From Marinimicrobium koreense (GTDB taxonomy: Bacteria > Pseudomonadota > Gammaproteobacteria > Pseudomonadales > Cellvibrionaceae), in contig NZ_RJUK01000001.1 in assembly GCF_003762925.1 (NCBI RefSeq), positions 2,232,001 through 2,296,000 on the forward strand: a stretch of 64,000 nucleotides of DNA, in the 5' to 3' direction. A program made the position numbers and the translations under genes. The notes under the pieces are model-generated. The model was not told the origin of the DNA and did not search any database. It worked only from the letters and a program-made list of their open reading frames with translations. Numbering within the stretch: the stretch's first letter is position 1; each line of letters starts with the position of its first letter. Below, one piece after another: positions 56,329 through 64,000 of this stretch.

Positions 56329-57714
56329 CTACTTATTGCGCTCGGAGTTCTCGGCAACGATGCCGGTAGTCTGCTCATCCAGAATGTGGATGATACGCTT
56401 GGCGCGACCGTTAACAATGGTGTGCAGCAATACTGTCGGAATTGCCACAACCAGACCCAGAACGGTGGTGATCAGAGCGGAGGAGATACCGCCTGCCATG
56501 TTCTTCGGATCGCCGGCACCAAAGATGGTGATCGCCTGGAAGGTCAGAATCATACCGACCACGGTACCCAACAGACCCATCAGCGGCGCGACGGCAGCAA
56601 TGATCTTCAGCAGGGCCAGACCACTTTCGATCTTCGGACGCTCTTTCAGAACGGCTTCTTCAAGCTTCAGTTCCAGAGTCTCGGGATCAACCCCTTTGTT
56701 GTCCTCAGCCACCTGCAGCACACGACCCAGCGGGTTGTTGGCGCTCGGGGTGCTGGACTTCAGCTGAGAGGTCACTTTGGCACTGACCGCACTCAGGACG
56801 ATGATCCGCCAGATACCCAGCAGGAAGCCGAAGATACCCACGGCGGTGATGACGTAGCCTACGCCGCCGCCCTGATGCCAGCGCTCACCCCAGGTGGGGC
56901 TGTCGATCAGCGCGGTCAGCAGAGAACCGCCGGTCGGGCCAGTCGGGTCGATACCCACACGAACGAGGCCAGAATCGGCCGCTTGCAGGTTGGCAGCCGC
57001 GTCCTGAATGTTGCCGGCAGGCTGACGAGCCAGCTCTTCCATTTTGGCACCATCCGGAATAAAGGCCAGGTACTTGCCTTCGGACACCAGGTTGTAGGAA
57101 CCGATACGGACAACTTCCTGATCCACCTTGTCGCCATTGGGCTTGATCACTTCGCCATTAAACGTGACGATGCGACCGCTTTCGACCATCTGACGCTGCA
57201 CTTCGTACCACAGGCGCTCGATTTCCTCGATGCTGGGCAGACGAGTGTTGCTGTTCATCTTGTCGATCAGGCCATTCAGGAACTCACCCCGGTTCGGGTA
57301 TTGAGCACTGATGATTGAAGTCTGAATGTTAGAACGCAAGTCACCTGCAGTTGAGGTCAGGTGACCGAACAACTCACGCAGAGAACCCAGACGCTCATTC
57401 AACTGGTTGCGCTTGGCATCCACTTCGAGCTCTTGCTCGTCGTAGCGGGCTTCCAGGGTTTCAGAGCGGTTTTCTTCTTGAGCCCGGGTATTGCGAGCCT
57501 GTTCCAGCAACTGCTGCTGCTGGCCGCGCTCCTGACGGAACTCAGCTTCGCGCTGACGGTGCTCCTGGGATTCGTTGACACGTGACTCACGCACCATCTC
57601 CAGCAGCTCGTCGAGCGAACCGGCCTGGTCATCGTCTTGGGCCAGAGCGACATTGGCGCTCAGCAGACCCGCGGTCAGGGCAACCAGAGAGCCCTTCAAA
57701 AACGTCATCTTCAT
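56329..57714 (-). CDS. TtpC-like MotA/TolQ/ExbB protein with periplasmic domain
   Basis: Long ExbB-family protein, 461 residues. A signal peptide (GSLVALTAGLLSANVALA) and a periplasmic N-terminal half, coiled-coil from about 30-120 (QEHRQREAEFRQERGQQQQLLEQ), come first. A MotA/TolQ/ExbB channel domain follows (helices near 275-295, 370-400 and 415-440, with MGLLGTVVGMILTFQAI). This architecture matches TtpC, which Vibrio species require for TonB2 function. Its start overlaps the DUF3450 stop (ATGA). Confidence 0.92.
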   Translation of the reverse strand: MKMTFLKGSLVALTAGLLSANVALAQDDDQAGSLDELLEMVRESRVNESQEHRQREAEFRQERGQQQQLLEQARNTRAQEENRSETLEARYDEQELEVDAKRNQLNERLGSLRELFGHLTSTAGDLRSNIQTSIISAQYPNRGEFLNGLIDKMNSNTRLPSIEEIERLWYEVQRQMVESGRIVTFNGEVIKPNGDKVDQEVVRIGSYNLVSEGKYLAFIPDGAKMEELARQPAGNIQDAAANLQAADSGLVRVGIDPTGPTGGSLLTALIDSPTWGERWHQGGGVGYVITAVGIFGFLLGIWRIIVLSAVSAKVTSQLKSSTPSANNPLGRVLQVAEDNKGVDPETLELKLEEAVLKERPKIESGLALLKIIAAVAPLMGLLGTVVGMILTFQAITIFGAGDPKNMAGGISSALITTVLGLVVAIPTVLLHTIVNGRAKRIIHILDEQTTGIVAENSERNK

Positions 57715-58493
57715 TGTGCTGCCTCCGGAGCCTGAACGGGTAACATCATGATGTCCTGGCTTGCCTGGTCACGGGCAATGCGCAGACCCTTGAGAATGTG
57801 ATTCCGGTAAGAATCATCGAGCGGAACCCAGGCTTCCTGTTCTTTATCCCAGGCGCCCTGCTGCTCGGTATCTGTGGTCTGATACATGAGGGAGATACGA
57901 CCAACGCGCAGAATGTTCACTTCGCGCTCCTGGCCATCCACTTCCAGCGAATCGCGGTAAGTATCGAGGAAGCGACCGTATTCAGATTCGATGCGATAGG
58001 CTTCCAGAACCTGGCGGAACTTTTCCGCCACGGAAATATCGGCGCGATCCTGATTGTCACGCAACATCTGCAAGCGGGCACGACGTTCGTCCAGGTGGAA
58101 AGGCATGTCCAGCTCTACGAACTGCTCCAGTGCGTCCAGCATGTTCATGACCAGCGGCTGAATCTGACGCTCGATCACGGTGACCTGCTCGATGGACTGA
58201 TCCAGATCGCGCAGTACGCGCTGCTGGGCTTCGATTTGACGCTCCAGCTGGAGATTGTAGGTACGCAGACCTTCAATTTCCTTGTTTACCACCTTGAACT
58301 GCTGCAGCAGATCGTCGGTTTCCTGGGCCAGGCGGTCAATCCGCTGTTGAGATTCCTGGGCCATTGCGGTTTTGGCCTCACCGACCTGGAGAATCTGCTC
58401 CAGGGTTTCATCTGCCACGGCAACGCTACCCATTAGCGCGCCGGCAGAAAGCGCGGTGGTCAGAGCCACGGCTTTCAATCGCTGCTTTTTCAT
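57711..58493 (-). CDS. DUF3450 periplasmic coiled-coil protein
   Basis: First gene of the TonB2-type operon, 260 residues from the ATG at 58493, which has GGGGGAAAT just before it. Signal peptide (AVALTTALSAGALMGSVAVA). A long coiled coil (about 35-110: QRIDRLAQETDDLLQQFKVVNKEIEGLRTYNLQLERQIEAQQRVLRDLDQ) precedes a globular part (FHLDERRARLQMLRDNQDRADI). DUF3450 proteins occupy this place in TonB2 clusters of Vibrio and Alteromonas; the function is not known. It probably interacts with the coiled coil of TtpC. Confidence 0.9.
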   Translation of the reverse strand: MKKQRLKAVALTTALSAGALMGSVAVADETLEQILQVGEAKTAMAQESQQRIDRLAQETDDLLQQFKVVNKEIEGLRTYNLQLERQIEAQQRVLRDLDQSIEQVTVIERQIQPLVMNMLDALEQFVELDMPFHLDERRARLQMLRDNQDRADISVAEKFRQVLEAYRIESEYGRFLDTYRDSLEVDGQEREVNILRVGRISLMYQTTDTEQQGAWDKEQEAWVPLDDSYRNHILKGLRIARDQASQDIMMLPVQAPEAAQ

Positions 58494-58579
58494 ATTTCCC
58501 CCAACTCGGGTGCTTGCATCAGATGAGTTTGCGACAGGCAGCTGCCACACAACACGTTATCCACACAGTGCCTTCAAAA

Positions 58580-58608
58580 GGCTGGCAAAAACCTCTACGA
58601 GGCAGCCA
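58580..58608. other. Nested hairpin in the TonB-operon leader
   Basis: GGCTG pairs with CAGCC around an inner CCTC-TAC-GAGG stem. It lies in the presumed 5' leader of the DUF3450 mRNA. Confidence 0.35.
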
Positions 58609-58618
58609 AGAACGCAGC

Positions 58619-58648
58619 ATTGTAATAAGAGGCTTACTTCACATTCAA
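58619..58648 (-). promoter_or_regulatory. Putative promoter for the TonB2-type operon
   Basis: On the minus strand: TTGAAT (58648-58643), an 18-base spacer, then TACAAT (58624-58619). Transcription would start near 58612, about 119 bases before the DUF3450 start codon. Confidence 0.5.
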
Positions 58649-58655
58649 TGCTTTA

Positions 58656-58670
58656 AGGAAACCGTTTCCT
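58656..58670. promoter_or_regulatory. 15-bp palindrome, possible operator
   Basis: AGGAAAC-C-GTTTCCT is a perfect 7-bp inverted repeat with a single central base. Its centre is about 50 bases before the predicted transcription start, just upstream of the -35. It resembles sites of LacI-type regulators more than a Fur box. Confidence 0.4.
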
Positions 58671-58770
58671 AAGTGGGTAGATCGGTATCACTCAGGTAAC
58701 AAATTGTCCCGCTGACTGTCTGATTAAAGTAACACCTGCTTAAAAATTGACCAATGCTTTTGCGCTGTCA

Positions 58771-59271
58771 TCAAACGGTAATACGATCGTACCGTTGAAA
58801 GACGTGCCCCACCGAAGCGTCATTCGCTCCGGGCTGCTCGTCGGTGAGGTGCCACTCTTCGCCATTGAGCGACGGAAAGTGGGCATCCCCTTCCACCTCC
58901 AGGTCGATCCGGGTCAGATAAACCCGATCGGCCAGAGGTAAACTCTGGCGGTAAATCTCTTCACCGCCCATAACCATGATTTCCTCAGCGTCCGGCTGCT
59001 CCCGGCGGGCCAAGGCTATCGCGGCCTCGATACTGGTCACCCAGCGCAGGCTCGGATCCCGCGCCTCTCGAGACTGCCGGCTCACCACAATGTTGAGTCT
59101 TCCGGGCAGCGGGCGCCCGATGGACTCATGGGTCTTGCGTCCCATGATGACCGGTTTGCCCAGAGTAACCGACTTGAAATACTTCAGGTCGCCGGGCAGA
59201 TGCCAGGGCAGCTCATTGTTCCGGCCAATGACTCCATTGCGGGCGGCCGCCACTATTAAGGCCACAGTCAT
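58771..59271 (-). CDS. folA: Dihydrofolate reductase
   Basis: Reduces dihydrofolate with NADPH; target of trimethoprim. 166 residues from the ATG at 59271 (MTVALIVAAARNGVIGRNN). The catalytic acid is Asp28 in HLPGDLKYFK, and the NADPH contacts GRKTHESIGRPLPGR and MVMGGEEIY are in place. It follows thyA by 31 bases, the usual functional pair: ThyA makes the dihydrofolate that FolA recycles. Confidence 0.96.
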   Translation of the reverse strand: MTVALIVAAARNGVIGRNNELPWHLPGDLKYFKSVTLGKPVIMGRKTHESIGRPLPGRLNIVVSRQSREARDPSLRWVTSIEAAIALARREQPDAEEIMVMGGEEIYRQSLPLADRVYLTRIDLEVEGDAHFPSLNGEEWHLTDEQPGANDASVGHVFQRYDRITV

Positions 59272-59302
59272 ACGTCGAGGTTCCCCTTTTCTGTGACGAA
59301 CT

Positions 59303-60142
59303 TCACACCGCAATCGGTGCCTTGATTCTCGGATGGGGGTCGTACCCCTCGAACTGGAAATCTTCCAACTGGTAATCAAACACCGATTCCGGTCGGCGCC
59401 CGATCACCAGCTTTGGCAACGGCCGGGGTTCGCGGCGCAGTTGCTCGTAGACAATATCGTCGGTCAGGTGATTGTGGTACAGGTGACAATCACCGAAGGT
59501 GTGCACAAAGTCCCCCACCCCCAGGTCACACTGCTGAGCAATCATGTGGGTCAGTAGCGCATAGCTGGCAATATTGAAAGGCACCCCCAGGAACAGGTCG
59601 GCGCTGCGCTGGTAGAGCTGACAGGACAATTTCCCGTCCGCCACGTAAAACTGGAACAGGGTATGGCAGGCCGCCAGGGCCATCCGCCCCTGCTCGGCGT
59701 TCTTCTGGGGGCTCAGGGACTCATCCGGCAGGTCCGCCGGATTCCAGGCACTGACAATCAGGCGCCGGGAGTTGGGGTTGGTGCGAATCTGCTCGATCAC
59801 CTCGCCGATCTGATCGATGGTGCGACCATCGGGGCAGGCCCAACTGCGCCACTGCTTGCCGTAGACCGGGCCCAGATCTCCCTCCGCCGTGGCCCATTCG
59901 TTCCAGATTTTACAGCCACGCTCTTGCAGCCAGGTGACATCCGTGCGCCCCTGCAGAAACCACAAGAGCTCGACAATCACACTTTTCAAGTGCACGGTTT
60001 TGGTGGTGACCAACGGAAAACCGTCAGACAGATCAAACCGAAGCTGTCGCCCGAATACCGACCGGGTGCCGGTTCCCGTCCGGTCCCCACGATCCAGACC
60101 GTTGTCGATGACATCGCGCATCAGCGCCAAATACTGTTGCAT
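59303..60142 (-). CDS. thyA: Thymidylate synthase
   Basis: Methylates dUMP to dTMP with methylene-tetrahydrofolate. 279 residues; the nucleophile is Cys159 in [13 protein letters not shown]. dUMP phosphate contacts are in the [12 protein letters not shown] and [10 protein letters not shown] segments, and [20 protein letters not shown] is conserved. It is about 15 residues longer than the E. coli enzyme, mainly because of the insert [13 protein letters not shown] just before the active site. Confidence 0.97.
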   Translation of the reverse strand: MQQYLALMRDVIDNGLDRGDRTGTGTRSVFGRQLRFDLSDGFPLVTTKTVHLKSVIVELLWFLQGRTDVTWLQERGCKIWNEWATAEGDLGPVYGKQWRSWACPDGRTIDQIGEVIEQIRTNPNSRRLIVSAWNPADLPDESLSPQKNAEQGRMALAACHTLFQFYVADGKLSCQLYQRSADLFLGVPFNIASYALLTHMIAQQCDLGVGDFVHTFGDCHLYHNHLTDDIVYEQLRREPRPLPKLVIGRRPESVFDYQLEDFQFEGYDPHPRIKAPIAV

Positions 60143-60175
60143 GTTGAATTACCTGATCCCCAAAAACGTTCGAAC

Positions 60176-61009
60176 TCAGCGTCCCGACTGCCGGCGCTTG
60201 ACCTGTTGCTGCCAGCTCCACACCAGCAGTCCGATACCGAGAATGAGCATCGGCAAGGAGAGCAATTGCCCCCGGGTAACCCAGCCAAACAGGTCAAAAC
60301 TGATGTGCTGATCCGGTTCGCGGAAAAATTCGGCAAAAATTCGGAAACAGGCGTAGAGCACCAAAAACAGCCCCGCCACCGTGCCCCTGGGGCGAGGTTT
60401 GGATGAATACCAGTACAGCACAGTAAAGAGTACCAACCCTTCCAGGGTTGCCTGATAAAGCTGCGAGGGATGCCGTGCAATGCCCTCGGGGTCTTTGGGA
60501 AATACCATGGCCCAGGGCACATCGGCCGCGCGCCCCCACAGCTCCTGACCAATAAAGTTACCCAGGCGCCCCAGCCCGAGACCAATAGGGACGAGTGGCG
60601 CGACAAAATCCGTCAGTGCCAGGAATGACACTTTGCTCCGCCAGGCGAACAGGGCGAGCGCCACGATGACCCCGAGCAGCCCACCGTGGAAGGACATTCC
60701 CCCTTCCCAGACCCGAAACAACCAGATCGGGTCGCTCAGCCAATAATTGAAATGGTAGAAGAAGACATAGCCAAAGCGCCCCCCCAAAATCACCCCGAAA
60801 GCCACATAAGTCGTGAGGTTTTCCACCTGGGAGCGCTGGACCACCGTATGCGGAAAACCAGCCCGGCGCAGAGCCAGAAGCCAGGCGCCGGCAAAGCCGA
60901 GCAGGTACATCAGACCATACCAGTGAATATCCAACGGACCATAGGACTGGCCGGCAAACTCAAACGGGCCAATACTCACGGCCACCGGGTCAATTTCGGG
61001 GTATTTCAT
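60176..61009 (-). CDS. lgt: Prolipoprotein diacylglyceryl transferase
   Basis: Adds diacylglycerol to the lipobox cysteine of prolipoproteins at the inner membrane. 277 residues, about seven helices. The Lgt signature GRLGNFIGQELWGR (near 143-156) and the HGGLLGV motif (103-109) are intact. It lies 33 bases before thyA and about 100 bases after ptsP on the same strand; lgt-thyA pairing is widespread. Confidence 0.97.
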   Translation of the reverse strand: MKYPEIDPVAVSIGPFEFAGQSYGPLDIHWYGLMYLLGFAGAWLLALRRAGFPHTVVQRSQVENLTTYVAFGVILGGRFGYVFFYHFNYWLSDPIWLFRVWEGGMSFHGGLLGVIVALALFAWRSKVSFLALTDFVAPLVPIGLGLGRLGNFIGQELWGRAADVPWAMVFPKDPEGIARHPSQLYQATLEGLVLFTVLYWYSSKPRPRGTVAGLFLVLYACFRIFAEFFREPDQHISFDLFGWVTRGQLLSLPMLILGIGLLVWSWQQQVKRRQSGR

Positions 61010-61109
61010 AAGCCTTGCTTATCGCAGTCAGTGAACGGTGGGACAAATCAGTGCGGGGGAATACTACCACTGTTGGATGACGAACACAGTGCCTTCGCCC
61101 GACCGGCAC

Positions 61110-63374
61110 TCAATCGGTGGAGCTGGCGGGGCGAATCAGGCGCGTTGCGCCGAGATCACGCAGGGTGTCGTCGACGCGCTGGCGGATCTGATCGGCGTCC
61201 GGCAAGGTCATCACCTCAGAAAGCAACGCTCGCGCCTGCTCCAGGCTGATACTGCGAATCACCGACTTGACCTTGGGCAGGTTGGTGGCGTTCATCGACA
61301 GCACGTCATAACCCATGGCCATCAGCAGAATGGCCGCCCCCGGGTCACCGGCCAACTCACCACAGATCCCCACGCTGACGCCCTCGGCGTGACCGTCGTC
61401 GACCACGCTGCGCAGCGCCCGCAGCACCGCCGGATGGTACGCCTGATAGACATCGGCGACCCGGGCGTTATTTCGGTCCACCGCCAGCAGGTATTGGGTC
61501 AGGTCGTTGCTACCCACCGACAGGAAGTCCACCCGGGCCGAGAGCTCTCGGGCCTGATAGACCGCCGAGGGCACTTCGATCATTACCCCGAGCGGCGGCA
61601 GCTTGACCGAGTGGCCCTCTTCCAGCAATTCATTGAAGGCCCGATAGATCAGTACCTTGGCCGCCTCCAGCTCGGGCACGCTGGTAATCATCGGCAGCAG
61701 AATCCGCAGGTTATCCAGGCCCTCGCTGGCCTTGATCATGGCGCGAATCTGGGCCAGAAAAATCTCCGGATGGTCCAGGGTGACGCGGATGCCGCGCCAG
61801 CCCAGGAAGGGGTTTGCCTCTTCGATGGGGAAGTAGGGCAACGCCTTGTCCCCGCCGATATCCAGGGTCCGCATGGTCACGGTGTGAGGCGCGAACGCCG
61901 AGAGCTGCTCCTGATAAATGGAGCGCTGCTCCTCCTCACTGGGAAAGCGATCGCGCAGCAGAAAAGGGACTTCAGTGCGGTACAAGCCGACCCCTTCGGC
62001 GCCGCGCTCCAGGGAGCGAACCACGTCGGTCATCAGACCGGTGTTCACCCATAGCGGCAGCCGGTAGTGATCGGTGGTTTCACAGGGCAGGTCCTTGAGC
62101 GCTTCCAGGCCCTTGACCAACTCCTGCTCTTCGAGATAGATCGCCTTGTAGTGCTTGCGCAGCTCCGGGCCCGGGTCGGTGTATACCGTGCCCTTGTAGC
62201 CGTCGACAATCAGGGTCCGCCCATCCACCTGAGTGTAGGGCAGGTCCACGGCCGCCATCACCGTGGGGATATCCATGGCCCGGGCGAGAATGGCCACGTG
62301 GGAGTTGCTCGAGCCCTGCACCGACACCAGGCCGGCCAGCTTGTCTTTGGGAATTTCGCCGAGCATGGAGGCGGTCAGCTCTTCACCCACCAGAATGGTC
62401 TGATCGGGATAAATGCGGCACTTCTGGTTGGACTCCTGCAGGTAAGCGAGTACTCGCCGACCCAGATCTCTCAGGTCCGTCGCCCGCTCTCTGAGATAGG
62501 CATCATTCATGCTGCTAAAGGTGCGTTCGTGCTCCAGAATCACATCGGCCCAGGCCGAGGGTGCGGCAGTCCCCTGGCGAATCCGTTCCGTGACTTCTTT
62601 CCCCAGAGACGCATCATTGAGCATCGCCAGATAGGCATCAAAAAGCGCCTGCTCTTCCCGGTTCAGCCGGGTTTTAAGCTGCTCTCCCAGGCCTTTGATA
62701 TCTTCCCGCACCGCCTGCAGGCACTTCTGGAAAAAGGCGAGCTCCGCCTCCACATCGGTGCAGGTTTTATAGGGTACCGAGCGCAGATCGGCCGGCGGGG
62801 TGATCACCACCGCCTCGCCCATGGCAATCCCGGAGGCTCCGGACACACCGGCAAATTTGGCTTGCGCCGCCTTTTCGCCAATGGCCACCATCACTCCGGT
62901 CGCTTCGGCGTGGGCGATCACCCCCGCCAATTGGGCCGACATGGTGACCAGAAACGCTTCATCGCCCTCATCGAACCGCCGCCGCTCCACCTGCTGGACC
63001 ACCAGCACCCCCAGCACTTTACGGTGGTGGATAATGGGAACGCCGAGGAACGAGCTGAAGCGCTCCTCACCGGTTTCGGGGAAGTATTGGTAACTGGGGT
63101 GGGTTTCAGCCTGCTCGAGGTTGATGGGTTCTTCCCGGGTAACGACCCGGCCAACCAGACCTTCACCGTCTTTCAGTCGCACCCGACCGACCGCGTCGGC
63201 GTTGAGCCCCTCGGTCGCCATCAGTACGTAGTCGCCCTCGGGGCCGCGCAGATACACCGAGCAGACCTCGGTTTTCATGGCGGTCTTGACCCGGGAGACG
63301 ATGATCGCCAGCGCGGTCTTCAGGTCCCGCGCCGCGTTAACCTCCTGGACGATGGAACGCAGGGAGTTCAGCAT
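61110..63374 (-). CDS. ptsP: Phosphoenolpyruvate-protein phosphotransferase, nitrogen PTS (GAF-EI)
   Basis: Enzyme I of the nitrogen-related phosphotransferase system. 754 residues: a GAF domain (about 15-155), then the PTS enzyme I N-terminal domain with the active His359 in [17 protein letters not shown], and the PEP-binding TIM barrel with [28 protein letters not shown] and a C-terminal Cys in [13 protein letters not shown]. It phosphorylates NPr. It overlaps rppH by seven bases; the rppH-ptsP order is conserved in gammaproteobacteria. Confidence 0.96.
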   Translation of the reverse strand: MLNSLRSIVQEVNAARDLKTALAIIVSRVKTAMKTEVCSVYLRGPEGDYVLMATEGLNADAVGRVRLKDGEGLVGRVVTREEPINLEQAETHPSYQYFPETGEERFSSFLGVPIIHHRKVLGVLVVQQVERRRFDEGDEAFLVTMSAQLAGVIAHAEATGVMVAIGEKAAQAKFAGVSGASGIAMGEAVVITPPADLRSVPYKTCTDVEAELAFFQKCLQAVREDIKGLGEQLKTRLNREEQALFDAYLAMLNDASLGKEVTERIRQGTAAPSAWADVILEHERTFSSMNDAYLRERATDLRDLGRRVLAYLQESNQKCRIYPDQTILVGEELTASMLGEIPKDKLAGLVSVQGSSNSHVAILARAMDIPTVMAAVDLPYTQVDGRTLIVDGYKGTVYTDPGPELRKHYKAIYLEEQELVKGLEALKDLPCETTDHYRLPLWVNTGLMTDVVRSLERGAEGVGLYRTEVPFLLRDRFPSEEEQRSIYQEQLSAFAPHTVTMRTLDIGGDKALPYFPIEEANPFLGWRGIRVTLDHPEIFLAQIRAMIKASEGLDNLRILLPMITSVPELEAAKVLIYRAFNELLEEGHSVKLPPLGVMIEVPSAVYQARELSARVDFLSVGSNDLTQYLLAVDRNNARVADVYQAYHPAVLRALRSVVDDGHAEGVSVGICGELAGDPGAAILLMAMGYDVLSMNATNLPKVKSVIRSISLEQARALLSEVMTLPDADQIRQRVDDTLRDLGATRLIRPASSTD

Positions 63375-63895
63375 GTGCGGCTCGCCGGTGCACGGGCCGG
63401 ATCAAACCAGGCGGCCTCGAGTTGGCTGTGGTAGGGAGAGAGCTCCTTGAGCGCTCGGCGGTAGACCTCGCGCTTGAAGGCAACCACTTTCGCCAGCGGA
63501 TACCAGTAGCTGACCCAACTCCAGTCATCGAACTCGGCCCGACCGCCATTTTCAAGGCAGATCCGGCTCTCGGGAGATTTCAGTCGCAACAGAAACCACT
63601 TCTGTTTCTGACCCAGGCAGAGCGGCTGGGAATTGTGGCGTACCAGCCGGCTGGGCAGCCGGTAGCGAAGCCAGCCCCGGGTGCAGGCGAGCATTTCCAC
63701 ATCCGCCCGGGTCAGCCCTATCTCTTCCTGCAGCTCCCGGTACAGCGCCTGCTCCGGGGACTCACCTTCATGAATACCACCCTGCGGGAACTGCCAGGCA
63801 TCCTGCCCCCCAACGCGCCGCGCCCAGAGCAACTGGCCCTGGTCATTGGTCAATACAATACCCACATTGGGGCGAAAACCTTCGGCGTCTATCAC
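63368..63895 (-). CDS. rppH: RNA pyrophosphohydrolase
   Basis: Nudix enzyme that removes pyrophosphate from mRNA 5' ends and so starts RNase E decay. 175 residues. The Nudix box [23 protein letters not shown] lies at about 38-60. [27 protein letters not shown] at the N-terminus and QKWFLLRL are characteristic. Followed immediately by ptsP. Confidence 0.97.
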   Translation of the reverse strand: MIDAEGFRPNVGIVLTNDQGQLLWARRVGGQDAWQFPQGGIHEGESPEQALYRELQEEIGLTRADVEMLACTRGWLRYRLPSRLVRHNSQPLCLGQKQKWFLLRLKSPESRICLENGGRAEFDDWSWVSYWYPLAKVVAFKREVYRRALKELSPYHSQLEAAWFDPARAPASRTC

Positions 63896-63916
63896 GGGAC
63901 TCAGCCAATCCTTATT

Positions 63917-64000
63917 TCAGTCGTTATAAAAGTACTCTGGCCTATTGTTCCATAAAGTCATTGCGCTCAGCAATTGGCGCAGTTGAGCCCGGCCTGAGGA
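63917..64000 (-). CDS. Possible C-terminal end of an unidentified gene
   Basis: A minus-strand frame is open from the right edge to a TGA at 63917-63919, giving 27 residues (SSGRAQLRQLLSAMTLWNNR...). In Pseudomonas a HAD-type hydrolase gene precedes rppH, so this could be its tail. The fragment is too short to identify. Confidence 0.3.
   Translation of the reverse strand, partial: SSGRAQLRQLLSAMTLWNNRPEYFYND

Overview
The window is a stretch of ordinary chromosome from a gammaproteobacterium, with high GC (about 60 percent by eye) and densely packed genes. The synteny blocks pilMNOPQ-aroK-aroB-damX-(gltBD-hemE), priA-ftsN-like-hslVU-DUF971, rppH-ptsP-lgt-thyA-folA and a Vibrio TonB2-type cluster (DUF3450-TtpC-ExbB-ExbD-TonB-TPR) suggest a marine or polysaccharide-degrading member of the Cellvibrionales (Saccharophagus/Marinimicrobium-like). 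This placement is inferred from gene content; no rRNA gene is present to confirm it. I see no prophage, IS element, CRISPR array, tRNA or rRNA.

Layout. 0-2 kb: parC (cut by the left edge) and a LEA-type lipoprotein. 2.3-8 kb: a hypothetical gene behind a consensus CRP-type site, an FAD oxidoreductase, a DUF2750 protein, a YgjP-like metalloprotease, a GNAT-C39 fusion and a Na/Pi symporter. 8-18 kb: psd, a degenerate HD-GYP protein, hemE, gltD, gltB. 18-30 kb: a lineage-specific lipoprotein, then damX-aroB-aroK-pilQPONM on the minus strand, and divergent mrcA. 30-38 kb: a secreted nuclease, rpmE, priA, an FtsN-like SPOR protein, hslVU with a sigma-32 promoter, DUF971 and DUF4136 genes. 38-53 kb: msbA, ilvE, glnE, an orphan GspE/PilB-type ATPase, a DUF47-Pit phosphate transport pair, argE-argA and ilvD. 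53-64 kb: the TonB2-type operon, folA, thyA, lgt, ptsP, rppH and the tail of one more gene.

The most unusual content lies between the genes. Seven copies (about 100-155 bp) of a structured palindromic element sit in intergenic gaps. Each copy has long outer arms that are nearly perfect inverted repeats of each other, yet the arm sequence differs from copy to copy. The arms enclose a conserved core with two small hairpins. Several stems change sequence between copies while staying paired, and the small loops nearly always read GGA, GGGA or TGGA on one strand. This looks like a multi-stem DNA or RNA element maintained for its structure. One testable idea is that the loops bind CsrA/RsmA; another is a REP-like element moved by a transposase. 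A second, simpler family of 25-55 bp palindromes occurs at six further places.

Regulatory sites that can be read directly are a class II-like CRP promoter near 2.3 kb, a consensus sigma-70 promoter followed at once by an intrinsic-terminator hairpin in the gltB leader, a sigma-32 promoter for hslVU, and a 15-bp palindrome upstream of the TonB operon promoter.
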